NCBI RefSeq assembly: GCF_003269035.1
Contig: NZ_QLTK01000024.1
Span: forward strand, 57,804-121,803
Direction: 5' to 3'
DNA length: 64,000 nt
Source: Paraburkholderia bryophila
GTDB lineage: Bacteria > Pseudomonadota > Gammaproteobacteria > Burkholderiales > Burkholderiaceae
The translations under genes were made by a program, and so were the position numbers. This document shows positions 17,761-26,050 of this stretch, piece by piece; position 1 is the first letter of the stretch; every line of letters starts with the position of its first letter. The notes beneath the pieces are model-generated. The model was not told the origin of the DNA. It worked only from the letters and a program-made list of their open reading frames with translations, and did not search any database.

Positions 17761-18708
17761 TCAGGGACGCTGCGCGTTGACCAGACTCGGCGCGCCGCCC
17801 GGCCCCGCCGGGTCCGGATTACCGAATGCGGGCAGGCTGCCGTTACTACGCGCGCGAACAATCTCCTCGCGTACTTGCTCGCGTGTTTTCGGCCCATCCG
17901 ATTTCAACACGGTCCCTCCCGGCGCAGTGGGTTGCAGCGACGTCGACTGAAGCGGCGCTTGCGCGGTCAGTTCGGCCTGGCGGTTAAACGGCGACGGCTG
18001 CTCGACGACCGCTGCTGGTGGCGTCTGCAGGATCGGCGGCGGCACGGCCGGCGCGCTGGACAGTCCCTGTCCCACCCTGACGGGCGGCGCAATGGGACGC
18101 GCGCGCGACGTCGTCACGGCGGACTCATCGAGCGGGCCGTTGCTGCCCGCCATGCGATCGCCTGAGGCACTCATCGCCTGGGCTTCCACTCCACGCCGTT
18201 TCGTCGCGTAGCCGGACGCACGGCTCGAATAATCGCGAGTCGCATAGCGGCGCTCTCGCGAACGATGCCCCTTCGGCGGCGAAGCTGGCGACGTGCGCGT
18301 CGCTTTCGGATCCTCCTGGGTCGCCGTCTGCGCCTGCTGCGTTGCTTGTGCGCGCGTCAGCACTTCGCGTTGCAGCGCGGCCACCTGACCATCGTGCTTA
18401 TGCGTCGCCGCGACCGCGTCGAGTTGCGCCTGCGCGGCGGCGAGATCGTTGCGTTGCAAACTGCTGCGGGCGGCTTGCAGTCCGCCCGACAACGCGGCAT
18501 CTGAACGACTGTTAGCCACCACCGGACCGGACGTGATCGCCCCGCTCATGATGTCGCCGCGCACGTGCCGGACCGACTCGCCGCCGTTGTCCACGCTGGG
18601 GTCATCGACCGAGAGCCAGTGCCGGCCTGCCGGTGAGACGTAAGCCGCAATCGCCACCACCCCGACCACGAGGCCGCTCAGAACGACTTTCCTGGGTTCG
18701 CCTTGCAT
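17761..18708 (-). CDS. Hypothetical membrane-anchored protein with DUF4148-like C-terminus
   Basis: A 315-residue protein. A single hydrophobic helix near the N-terminus (VVLSGLVVGVVAIAAYV) is followed by a helical, Gln/Ala-rich stretch (about 85-135, possibly coiled coil: LQRNDLAAAQAQLDAV), then a basic Ser/Arg-rich and Pro-rich disordered region. The last part, REQVREEIVRARSNGSLPAF, resembles the DUF4148 motif found in small Burkholderiaceae secreted proteins. Function unknown. I take the ATG at 18708; an upstream Met at 18768 would add 20 residues and lacks a clear ribosome-binding site. Confidence 0.6.
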   Translation of the reverse strand: MQGEPRKVVLSGLVVGVVAIAAYVSPAGRHWLSVDDPSVDNGGESVRHVRGDIMSGAITSGPVVANSRSDAALSGGLQAARSSLQRNDLAAAQAQLDAVAATHKHDGQVAALQREVLTRAQATQQAQTATQEDPKATRTSPASPPKGHRSRERRYATRDYSSRASGYATKRRGVEAQAMSASGDRMAGSNGPLDESAVTTSRARPIAPPVRVGQGLSSAPAVPPPILQTPPAAVVEQPSPFNRQAELTAQAPLQSTSLQPTAPGGTVLKSDGPKTREQVREEIVRARSNGSLPAFGNPDPAGPGGAPSLVNAQRP

Positions 18709-18876
18709 TCCTTGTCCCCCTCCGATCGTGACCGCACGCCGCGCTCGCCGCAACGTGTCCGAACTCATCAGAAGGTTCGCGGCGACCGACAGATCGATGC
18801 CACCGCAACGACCACGAGTTCGGGGCCGATCCAGTCACCTACGAAAGTGTGATGGAACTGGATGCGAGGAAATCTC

Positions 18877-18903
18877 CGTTTCCGCGTTTGAAACGCGGAA
18901 ACG
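18877..18903. repeat. Perfect 27-bp palindrome
   Basis: 13-bp arms CGTTTCCGCGTTT and AAACGCGGAAACG around a single G. It lies 168 bp upstream of the hypothetical protein gene (start 18708) and 123 bp beyond the stop of the EamA gene. Perfect arms of this length are unlikely by chance. It may be an operator, a second transcription terminator or a structured RNA element. The DMT gene already has a good terminator at 18996-19014. Confidence 0.6.
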
Positions 18904-18995
18904 TCGGAATGGGCCTGCCAGTTGTCCGAAAAGGCCTGCGGCAAAGGGGTTTTATTGCGAACCACGCTGGAGCCGCGAGGCAATCCACAGACCTG

Positions 18996-19014
18996 AAAAC
19001 GGGCCGGCGGCCCG
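18996..19014 (-). terminator. Rho-independent terminator of the EamA transporter gene
   Basis: On the minus strand, stem CGGGCC / GGCCCG with a 3-base loop followed by TTTT, 12 bp after the transporter stop. Confidence 0.75.
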
Positions 19015-19025
19015 GGCATCCGGAA

Positions 19026-19925
19026 CTACACGAGCGGCCCCTCCGCCTGCTTGCCGCGCATCGCGACCGCGATCGAACTGCCGACGATCAACGCGATGCC
19101 GAGCAGCGCCATCGCGCCGATCGTCTCGCCCCACACCACGTAGGCGAACAGCGCCGCCCAGACGATGCTGGTGTAGTTGTACGGCGCGAGCGCGCCCGCG
19201 TCGGCTTCGCGAAACGCCATCGTCATCAGCAGTTGCCCGGCCGTGGCGAATGCACCGAGCAGCGCCATCGTCGCGAGTGCTTCGAGCGACGGCGTGCGCC
19301 ACGCCAGCAACAGCGAAGCGCCGGTGACGAGCGTTCCAATCACCGTGAAGTAGAGCACCGTGGTGCCCGAATCGTCGGTGGCGCGAATGCGCTTGATCTG
19401 AACGATCGACAACGCGCCGAACAGCGCGCTCGACATCAGCAGCACCGGTCCGAGCCAGCTCGAATGCGCACCGTCCGGGCGCACCACGAACAGCACGCCG
19501 ATAAAACCGACCGCCGCCGCGAGCGCATCGCGCGGCTTGAGTTTTTCCTTCAGCAGCAACGGCGCCAGAACGATCACCAGCAAGGTTTCGGAATAAACGA
19601 TCGCGACCGCTTCGCTGAGCGGCATGTACGGCAAACCGGCGAAGAACAGACCCGACGCGCCGAGCAAGGTCAGCGCGCGCAGCGTCTGACCGCGCACGTC
19701 CATGTGTCTGAGACGTTCGGCAAGCGGCTTGCCGCGCAGGCAGACCGCGACGGCGGGCACCAGCCCGAACAGCATGCGGAAGAACGTCACCTCGTTGGCC
19801 GGATAGGCGAGCGCCACGGATTTGGCCAGCGCGTCGACGAGCGCGAAACAGAACATCGAAACGAGGATCAGCGCAATGCTGCGCGGCGGTACAGCGGTCG
19901 TTCGAACGGCGGCGATGAGCGGCAT
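19026..19925 (-). CDS. EamA/DMT family transporter
   Basis: A 299-residue inner-membrane protein with ten predicted helices in two EamA repeats. The first repeat runs from SIALILVSMFCFALVDALAK to FIGVLFVVRP, the second from WLGPVLLMSSALFGALSIVQ to LLGIALIVGSSIAVAMRGK; the Y-S-E-T and E-T-I-G turns near each repeat end are typical. It probably exports an unknown metabolite. The ATG at 19925 gives the family N-terminus; the frame is open to 20087 but that part is not membrane-like. A good terminator follows. Confidence 0.88.
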   Translation of the reverse strand: MPLIAAVRTTAVPPRSIALILVSMFCFALVDALAKSVALAYPANEVTFFRMLFGLVPAVAVCLRGKPLAERLRHMDVRGQTLRALTLLGASGLFFAGLPYMPLSEAVAIVYSETLLVIVLAPLLLKEKLKPRDALAAAVGFIGVLFVVRPDGAHSSWLGPVLLMSSALFGALSIVQIKRIRATDDSGTTVLYFTVIGTLVTGASLLLAWRTPSLEALATMALLGAFATAGQLLMTMAFREADAGALAPYNYTSIVWAALFAYVVWGETIGAMALLGIALIVGSSIAVAMRGKQAEGPLV

Positions 19926-20293
19926 GAGGGGTCCTGGACAGCGCGCAAGGCAACGGCGGCGGCTGCGCTTTGCGTGACGTTCGTGGAGTCTTCGCATGGC
20001 GCTCGGGAAGCGAGCGCCATCGGAAAACGGATTATGCCCGCTGTCCGGCAAGCCGATCGACCCCGGGGTCGACCTCGGGCCGAGCACCTACCCAATTCGC
20101 ATTGCCCGGCCGCTTCAGCGGTCTCCAAACTTTCCACCGACGATTCCGGGTAAGTCCCGATACAGGTAAGTAAAAGTAATAATATTATTCATATCGATTT
20201 CCGCATCTCCAGGCCAAGACTATCGTTGAATGGCCTCGCACAGGTTTAATAATAATTATGACCATCTACTAAACGGGGCATCAGGAGATACAG
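19926..20293. promoter_or_regulatory. Divergent promoter region, EamA gene / glycosidase gene
   Basis: About 370 bp. A perfect 16-bp palindrome, TCGACCCCGGGGTCGA, lies at 20057-20072. From about 20160 the sequence turns AT-rich (AATAATATTATT and related runs), which should include the promoter and 5' leader of the glycosidase gene; AGGAG precedes its GTG start. Confidence 0.5.
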
Positions 20294-22615
20294 GTGCGCA
20301 ATTACCTCGTGCTTGCGGCGCTGGCTACGCTTGGCGCTTGCGGTGGCAATGACGGCTCGCCCGGTGCGGCCGCATCGGCGAACAGGCAGACCGTCGCGGT
20401 CGATCCATCGGCTTCGGCCTCTTCCGTGGCGGCCGCGGCATCGGCAGCCTCGGCGGCCGACCTGGCCAGCGTCGACAACGAATTCCGGGCCGCGAAGACG
20501 GTTCCGCTCGGCATGAAAACGACCACGCCGCCGCTCGTGATCGCCGATCCGACGCTTGGCCTCGCGCCCTACACACCGCCTGCGCCGCCCGCCCCGGTCT
20601 CCACCACCACGCTCTCGTTCGGCGATTTCACCAGCTACCTCGCGCCCGGCTCGACCCAGGGCTGGCAGCCCGGCGCCAACAGCTCGACGATCGCGATTCC
20701 CGCGCCGCCGAGCAACGGCACGGGCGCCGGCGACAAGACCGTCGCGCTCGCCAGCACCTACGCCACGGCCTCGTACGAAGCCGACCTGACGGTCAGCGCA
20801 CCCGTCGGCAACGGGGCGGCCAACGCGGGCTTTCTCGTACGCACCACCAACCCCACGGCGGGCGGTCCCGACAGCCTGACCGGCTACTACATCGGCCTCG
20901 ACACCGGCACGCATTCGGTCGTGGTGGGACGCGAGAACAACAACTGGACCAACTTCATCGCGTATCCGGTCAGCTCGGTGGTGGGCGGCAGCACGCACCA
21001 CCTGAAGGTCACGACGAGCGGCACCGCGATCACCGTCGACCTCGACCAGCAACGCGTGATCAGCGTCAACGACGCCACCAATGCCCTGCCCGCCGTGTTC
21101 CAGTCGGGCAGCTTCGGGCTGCGACGCTTCGGCGTCGGCGCGAGCTTCAGCAACGTCACGATTCGCACGTATCCCACGGTGAGCTCGCCGAGCTACGATT
21201 TTTCCAAGGTGGTCGGTGCGGTCTACACGCCGTCGAACGCGGTGAACGCGATCGACTTCTGGGAGAACTACGACCCGGAGATCGTCAATCGTGAACTGAC
21301 GTACGCGCAGACCTACGGCATGAACACCATTGCCGTGTATCTGCACTACCTGGTGTGGGCGAACGACCGCGTCGCGTTCCTGAGCAAGTTCGAGAACCTG
21401 CTGAAAATCGCCGCGCGTCACGGCATCAAGGTCTCGCCGATTTTCTACGACGACTGCTGGAATCCCACCCCGCAATACGGCCCGCAACCCGCGCCGGTCT
21501 GGGGCGTGCATAACAGCCAGTGGGTGCAGTCGCCGGGCACGCCGGTCGAACAGGCCTATTTCCAGCCGAGCGCGTCGAACGCCAGCGTCACGTATAAGGC
21601 GAGTCTGGCGAGCTACATCACCGACTTCGTCGCGCCGCATCGTAACGATCCCCGCATCATTTTCTGGGAGACGATGAACGAGCCCGGTTGCAGCGGTAAC
21701 GGCGCGTTGCAGGAAACCCGCGCCGTGCTGATGAACGACGCCCGCATCGCGATCCTCAATGCCGGCGCCACCCAGCCGATCAATGCGCCGCAAGTGCAGG
21801 AGGACGAAGGCACGTACTTCTCGGACTTCTACGCGTTCCATCCGTACGGCAATCCGTACACGGGTCCGGTGAACGGCAGCTCAGTCAGCGCGCTGAATTC
21901 CGAAACCTTGCAGCGCGGTTTTCCGGGCACCACGGGGCAGACCATGCCGGGCATCGTCGCGAACTACGGCGGCAGCACCGGGTTTATCGTGTGGGAGTTG
22001 ATGATCGGGCGCACCAATACGCGCTTCCACTGGGGGCAAGTGCCGAGCGCACCCGCTACGGTGGAACCGGCCATTCCGTTCCAGGGCACGATCTATCCGG
22101 ACGGCCACCCGTGGCAGACTTCAGAAACGCAGGCGCTGACCGGCGGCTTCGACGTGAAACTGCCGGTGCTGCAGGTCGGCTATTACAACGATCCGACTTT
22201 CAAAAGCGCACCGGTGAAGACGTCGGTTACGCCGTTGATCGACTTCGATCTGAACACCGAGCGCGGCACCGATTCGCCTGACGCGTCCGCCGGCGTCAAC
22301 GCAACCGGCTATGGCGTGCGTTGGACCGGTGCGATTCAGGCGGCGCAGGCGGGGCTCTACACGTTCTCGATCGACAGCGACAACATTGCACGGCTGTGGA
22401 TCAACGGCGTGAAGATCATCGACAAAAAGAGCGCGTCGCAAGGCACGTTGAGCGGCAAGACCTGGCTCGCAGCCAAGCAACGCGCGTCGATCAAGGTCGA
22501 GTACGTGCATGGGACCGGGCCGGCCAGCATGCATCTGCTGTGGTCGAGTTCGGCGGCACGCAATCCGTCGGCCTTGCGGATCGTGCCGTCGGAGTCGCTC
22601 GTGACGGCGAATTGA
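20294..22615 (+). CDS. Secreted glycoside hydrolase lipoprotein with LamG-like and PA14 domains
   Basis: A 773-residue surface or periplasmic lipoprotein. Residues 1-16 form a short lipoprotein signal (LAALATLGAC). A low-complexity Ala/Ser linker follows, then a concanavalin-like sandwich at about 105-295 (YEADLTVSAPVGNG ... FGLRRFGVGASF), a clan GH-A TIM barrel at about 315-610, and a C-terminal PA14 domain at about 640-770 (GLYTFSIDSDNIARLWING). In the barrel, Glu463 in ETMNEPG is the likely acid/base and Glu568 in VWELMIG the likely nucleophile. The exact GH family and polysaccharide substrate cannot be told. The GTG start has AGGAG upstream. It is a single-gene unit with a strong terminator. 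Confidence 0.8.
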   Translation: MRNYLVLAALATLGACGGNDGSPGAAASANRQTVAVDPSASASSVAAAASAASAADLASVDNEFRAAKTVPLGMKTTTPPLVIADPTLGLAPYTPPAPPAPVSTTTLSFGDFTSYLAPGSTQGWQPGANSSTIAIPAPPSNGTGAGDKTVALASTYATASYEADLTVSAPVGNGAANAGFLVRTTNPTAGGPDSLTGYYIGLDTGTHSVVVGRENNNWTNFIAYPVSSVVGGSTHHLKVTTSGTAITVDLDQQRVISVNDATNALPAVFQSGSFGLRRFGVGASFSNVTIRTYPTVSSPSYDFSKVVGAVYTPSNAVNAIDFWENYDPEIVNRELTYAQTYGMNTIAVYLHYLVWANDRVAFLSKFENLLKIAARHGIKVSPIFYDDCWNPTPQYGPQPAPVWGVHNSQWVQSPGTPVEQAYFQPSASNASVTYKASLASYITDFVAPHRNDPRIIFWETMNEPGCSGNGALQETRAVLMNDARIAILNAGATQPINAPQVQEDEGTYFSDFYAFHPYGNPYTGPVNGSSVSALNSETLQRGFPGTTGQTMPGIVANYGGSTGFIVWELMIGRTNTRFHWGQVPSAPATVEPAIPFQGTIYPDGHPWQTSETQALTGGFDVKLPVLQVGYYNDPTFKSAPVKTSVTPLIDFDLNTERGTDSPDASAGVNATGYGVRWTGAIQAAQAGLYTFSIDSDNIARLWINGVKIIDKKSASQGTLSGKTWLAAKQRASIKVEYVHGTGPASMHLLWSSSAARNPSALRIVPSESLVTAN

Positions 22616-22628
22616 TCGGGTGGTGAGG

Positions 22629-22663
22629 GAGTCGTCCGGCAGTGCAACGCTGCCGGACGACTC
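22629..22663 (+). terminator. Strong stem-loop terminator after glycosidase gene
   Basis: A 14-bp perfect stem (GAGTCGTCCGGCAG / CTGCCGGACGACTC) with a 7-base loop, 14 bp after the glycosidase stop. It has no long T-run. Confidence 0.7.
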
Positions 22664-22764
22664 GTCGGTCGATCTGCCGGCTGTGGCGGTTGATTTGCCT
22701 GGCGATTTGGGCTGGGCGCGGGTTGCAGGTCGCAGGTCGCGTCAAGTCGATAAAAGATCGATTA

Positions 22765-23109
22765 TTATCGCCTTCCGATATTCTTGCCCGTGACATAAAC
22801 ATCGACCGCCGATACCGAGCACTCAACCGACGAAGCCTGGTTATTGGTGATGACGTCTATGACTTTTCCCGTTGCTCCGTAAAAAGTCATGTGATAAACC
22901 TGCCGATACAAATCTCGGCCAATTTTTTCAGATGCCATCAATTCGATTTTCGTGCGCTTCTCCTGGATATCGTCACCGGCAATCATTCCGCTGTTTTTTA
23001 GCGACATCAAAGCCATCGTCATTGGCCAATGTTCGCAATGCAATATTGCTGTTTTGGCCGATACAAAAAGCGGTGCGGCACACATGAACACAGCAATCAG
23101 GCGCTTCAT
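22765..23109 (-). CDS. Secreted small protein, probable immunity protein of the DUF2778 effector
   Basis: A 114-residue protein with a clear signal peptide (MKRLIAVFMCAAPLFVSA, cleavage before KTAIL), so the mature protein of about 96 residues is periplasmic. It has two cysteines that could pair (LHCEHW and SVECSVS). Its ATG overlaps the TGA of the upstream DUF2778 gene by 4 bp, which means tight co-translation. A periplasmic partner coupled to a peptidoglycan-attacking enzyme is the expected layout of a Tlde1-Tldi1-type effector-immunity pair. The immunity role is inferred from this layout. GAGG lies 8 bases before the ATG. Base composition is less GC-rich than in neighbours, which suggests horizontal acquisition. 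Confidence 0.7.
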   Translation of the reverse strand: MKRLIAVFMCAAPLFVSAKTAILHCEHWPMTMALMSLKNSGMIAGDDIQEKRTKIELMASEKIGRDLYRQVYHMTFYGATGKVIDVITNNQASSVECSVSAVDVYVTGKNIGRR

Positions 23110-23471
23110 TCGATTACCTCCAGAGCGCGATCTCCGCTGCCCCATATTCTATGTCGGGCGTGCAAGGAAACGACAATGCAGCCGTCCGATGCGTCGCCCG
23201 GGTGGTCCTGGCTATCCCCGTGAATCAGGAAACCACTGCGCCCGAACATAACGTTACCAATGCCCGGTGTCAATCGCAGCGAATATATGCCGGTCTGCGG
23301 ATGGGTGAATGGCGCGCCGATCGTATAGCGGCCGCGCGGAATCGGTCCTTTACCATTGAAACCCTGAAACTCGGGATGGTTTTTCCATGCGGATTTCCCC
23401 GAATACCCGCTTTCAATGTACGCCTCGTTAAAACGGAGGTGGCCGGTGCTTTGCTGATATGTCCATGTCAT
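23106..23471 (-). CDS. DUF2778 / Tlde1-like L,D-transpeptidase-fold toxin
   Basis: A 121-residue protein of the DUF2778 family, whose studied member Tlde1 of Salmonella is a type VI secretion effector that acts on periplasmic peptidoglycan tetrapeptides. The N-terminus MTWTYQQSTGHL is the family signature; YSGKSAWKN and GPIPRGRYTIG follow; the catalytic region FLIHGDSQDHPGDASDGC carries the conserved His and the S-x-G-C with the nucleophile Cys. No signal peptide, as expected for a protein delivered by a secretion machine. The next gene overlaps by 4 bp and encodes a secreted partner. I take the ATG at 23471 (AGGT about 10 bases upstream); a GTG at 23483 is possible. No secretion genes lie in the window. 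Confidence 0.82.
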   Translation of the reverse strand: MTWTYQQSTGHLRFNEAYIESGYSGKSAWKNHPEFQGFNGKGPIPRGRYTIGAPFTHPQTGIYSLRLTPGIGNVMFGRSGFLIHGDSQDHPGDASDGCIVVSLHARHRIWGSGDRALEVIE

Positions 23472-23830
23472 TAAATACCGCACCTAACAATTAATTAGAT
23501 TGCCGGCACATTACAACACGATGACATCATGCGCAACCGTTTCGAGATAGCGACAGCAACTCCTTTATTTTTCTCTTATATTCTCCTGCATCAACCCAAG
23601 AAAAAACTCATTCTTATTAATTATTCATAGGATAAAGATTGTTTTCAGGCCTTTGGACTTACTTTCGTCCGCAAAATTCTTATGTGCATGTCGTCGACCT
23701 GCCGCAGCAGGCATCGCACCGACAAGAACCGACCCGCATTTCCAACGCCCCAGAATACTGTATAAAAACACAGTACAATAGGCGGCAGCAAACACCCGCG
23801 CGCTTGCGCGCCCTCGCTACCGTCGTTGGA
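23472..23830. promoter_or_regulatory. AT-rich divergent intergenic region
   Basis: About 360 bp, markedly AT-rich from 23480 to 23690, without a credible gene. It should hold the promoters of the DUF2778 gene (leftward) and of the AlkB-like gene (rightward). An upstream in-frame extension of the AlkB-like frame to 23639 has no protein character. Confidence 0.5.
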
Positions 23831-24415
23831 ATGATGTCCGCCCAGCAAGCCCTCTTCGCCGCCGAACCCGTCGCTCTCGTTCACGACCGGGAAGGCGGCA
23901 TCCGCTACCTGCCCGACTCGATCCCGCCGGCCATCGCCCAGCGCTGGTTCGACGAGGCACAGCGCAATGTCGGCTGGCTCAGCCAGCAACGCATGATGTA
24001 CGAACGCGAGGTGGCCGTTCCGCGCCTGCTCACCACTTTCGCCCGCGAATCGGCCGGCTTGCCCGCGCCGCTCGGCGAGGCGTTCGAAGCGGTGCGCGCG
24101 CTGGTCGGTGCGCCGTTCAATCGCGTCGGCCTCAATCTGTACCGCGACGGCGGCGACAGCGTCGCGCCGCACAGCGACAAGACGGACAAACTCATACCGG
24201 GCCAACCTATTGCGATCGTCTCGCTCGGCGCGAGCCGCCGCATGTCGATCCGGTCCAAAACAGGTCCAGGCCGGACCATTCATGTCGAACTCGAACCCGG
24301 CAGTTGTCTGGTGATGAGCTACGCGTCGCAATTCACGCACGAGCATGGCATCCCCAAACTGGCGGAGGCGGTCGGCCCGCACATCAGTCTCGCGTTCCGG
24401 TGTTTCGCGCCTTAG
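23831..24415 (+). CDS. AlkB-like 2-oxoglutarate/Fe(II) oxygenase
   Basis: A 194-residue AlkB-family dioxygenase, expected to remove alkyl groups from nucleic acid bases by oxidation. The double-stranded beta-helix core shows FNRVGLNLYRDGGDSVAPHSD with the His-x-Asp iron ligands, IAIVSLGASRRM, the distal His in FTHEHGIPK, and the 2-oxoglutarate Arg in ISLAFRCF. It fits the short ALKBH2/3-like bacterial form (usually 190-220 residues). Two adjacent ATGs (23831, 23834) compete; the ribosome-binding site is weak. Its last 4 bp overlap the end of the opposing carbonic anhydrase gene. Confidence 0.88.
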   Translation: MMSAQQALFAAEPVALVHDREGGIRYLPDSIPPAIAQRWFDEAQRNVGWLSQQRMMYEREVAVPRLLTTFARESAGLPAPLGEAFEAVRALVGAPFNRVGLNLYRDGGDSVAPHSDKTDKLIPGQPIAIVSLGASRRMSIRSKTGPGRTIHVELEPGSCLVMSYASQFTHEHGIPKLAEAVGPHISLAFRCFAP

Positions 24416-25131
24416 AGTAGCCCGACCTTGCCCGTCGCCAGGTCGTAAATGCCGCCCACTACCTTGACCTTGCCGCGTCGCACGTACTGGCCGATCAGCG
24501 GCTTCGACACCATCAGCCGACTCGTGTTCAGCTTCACGTTCTCGATCGTGGCGCGCGCAAGCAGATCGTCATCGTGAGCTGAACCGGCCAATCGCACCGC
24601 CGGCTTGAGCGAGCGCACCAGGTCTGGCAAATGACCCGGCAACAGGGTGCCCTTCTGAATCACCTTGACGGTCGCGGCAATCGCCCCGCAGTTCGTATGT
24701 CCGAGCACCATGATCAGCGGCACACCGAGAAACTCGACGCCGTATTCGAGACTCGCGAGCATATCGTCGTTGACGAAATTACCGGCCACGCGCACCACGA
24801 ACAGATCGCCCGGGCCCTGATCGAAAGCAAGTTCCGGCGCGACCCGCGAATCGGCGCAACCCACAATGGCCGCAATCGGATACTGCGCCTCGACACGCGC
24901 CACCCGGCCTGCGGAAAAGTCCTTGTTTGAAGGGCTATTCGCCGCGTAGCGGGCGTTGCCTTGCATGATCCGGTCGAGCGCTTCCTGCGGTGGAATCGAA
25001 TTCGGCGTGTGGCCGGCAATTGGTTCGGCCGCCATTGCGTCGTGCGGCGCCAACGCCGCGAACGTGATGGCGGAGGCACCGGCCAGCAGCCAGTCACGTC
25101 GTGTGGAAGAAATCGGATGACGCTCGCACAT
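24412..25131 (-). CDS. Tat-exported beta-carbonic anhydrase
   Basis: A 239-residue beta-class carbonic anhydrase. The N-terminus STRRDWLLAGASAITFAAL followed by A-M-A is a twin-arginine signal, so the enzyme works in the periplasm, interconverting CO2 and bicarbonate. The zinc ligands are in place: C-A-D-S-R (VGCADSRVAPE) and H-x2-C (LGHTNCGAIAA), with the Asp-Arg dyad intact. AGGAG lies 7 bases before the ATG. It differs from the cytoplasmic paralogue at 26.1-26.7 kb, and a DJ-1/PfpI gene lies between them on the same strand. Confidence 0.92.
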   Translation of the reverse strand: MCERHPISSTRRDWLLAGASAITFAALAPHDAMAAEPIAGHTPNSIPPQEALDRIMQGNARYAANSPSNKDFSAGRVARVEAQYPIAAIVGCADSRVAPELAFDQGPGDLFVVRVAGNFVNDDMLASLEYGVEFLGVPLIMVLGHTNCGAIAATVKVIQKGTLLPGHLPDLVRSLKPAVRLAGSAHDDDLLARATIENVKLNTSRLMVSKPLIGQYVRRGKVKVVGGIYDLATGKVGLL

Positions 25132-25169
25132 GGCCGCTCTCCTATGTGCCGGTGCGTGACGGTAGGAAC

Positions 25170-25853
25170 TTACGCCACGCCGAGTTTCGCAAGCAGCGCC
25201 TTCGCGGCCGCTTCCGACGAAGCCGGATTCTGCCCCGTGATCAGATTTCCGGCGACCACCACATGCGAGAGCCAGTCCGGCCCTTTCGAATAACTCGCGC
25301 CGTGTTTCTTCAACATGTCTTCGACCAGAAACGGCACGACGTCGGTGAGCCCGACAGCGGCCTCTTCGGAATTCGCAAAGCCGGTGACCGGTTTATCGCG
25401 CACCAGCGGCGTGCCGTCGGGCGTCCTCGTATGACGAAACACGCCGGGCGCATGGCACACCGCGCCGACCGGCTTGCCCGCGGCATACAACGCTTCGATG
25501 AGCGCGATCGACTGCGGATCTTCCGCCAGATCCCACAACGGCCCATGGCCGCCGGGGTAAAACACCGCGTCGTAGTCCGCCGCCGAGACACTGGCGAGCT
25601 TGACCGTATTCGCCAACGCGGCTTGCGCATCGGCGTCCTTGCCGAAGCGCCGGGTCGCGTCGGTCTGCGCGTCGGGGTCGTCGCTCTTGGGATCGAGCGG
25701 CGGCTGTCCGCCTTTGGGTGAAGCGAGGGTCGTCGCGACGCCCGCGTCCTTGAACACGTAATAAGGCGCGGCAAATTCCTCCAGCCAGAAACCGGTTTTT
25801 CTGCCTGTGTTGCCAAGCTGATCGTGGGACGTCAAGACCACCAGGATTTTCAT
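25170..25853 (-). CDS. DJ-1/PfpI family protein (type 1 glutamine amidotransferase fold, HchA-like)
   Basis: A 227-residue class I glutamine-amidotransferase-like protein. ILVVLTSHDQL opens the fold, YDAVFYPGGHGPLWDL carries the acidic residue and the G-G-H-G turn, and VGAVCHAPGVF contains the nucleophile-elbow Cys followed by His. The family includes glyoxalase III (HchA) and stress chaperones; methylglyoxal detoxification is the most likely role. The ATG at 25853 has GAGGTC 5 bases upstream; the frame is open to 25940 without similarity. It follows the cytoplasmic carbonic anhydrase gene and precedes the exported one on the same strand. Confidence 0.88.
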   Translation of the reverse strand: MKILVVLTSHDQLGNTGRKTGFWLEEFAAPYYVFKDAGVATTLASPKGGQPPLDPKSDDPDAQTDATRRFGKDADAQAALANTVKLASVSAADYDAVFYPGGHGPLWDLAEDPQSIALIEALYAAGKPVGAVCHAPGVFRHTRTPDGTPLVRDKPVTGFANSEEAAVGLTDVVPFLVEDMLKKHGASYSKGPDWLSHVVVAGNLITGQNPASSEAAAKALLAKLGVA

Positions 25854-26050
25854 ATCGACCTCGGAAGCGGTTTCAATGCGCCTCGCTTGCGCGCGCCGGA
25901 CGGCGCTGGAGGGGCGCCGAAGTGGCCTGAAGTGGCGCAAGCCGCTCCAGGCGCTCTGGCAGTATAGGTGGCGCCGGGCGACGCCGAAGAGGATTTGTTG
26001 CAGCCCAGGTCGAGCGGGCCGGCGGCCCGCTCACATCGAAAAACGCGTTG

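Noticed and set aside
20246..21841. 531-codon open frame on the minus strand opposite the glycosidase gene
   Set aside because: Product is Arg/Gly/Val/Asp-rich shadow sequence without a domain; the plus strand encodes clear GH and lipoprotein features in this stretch.
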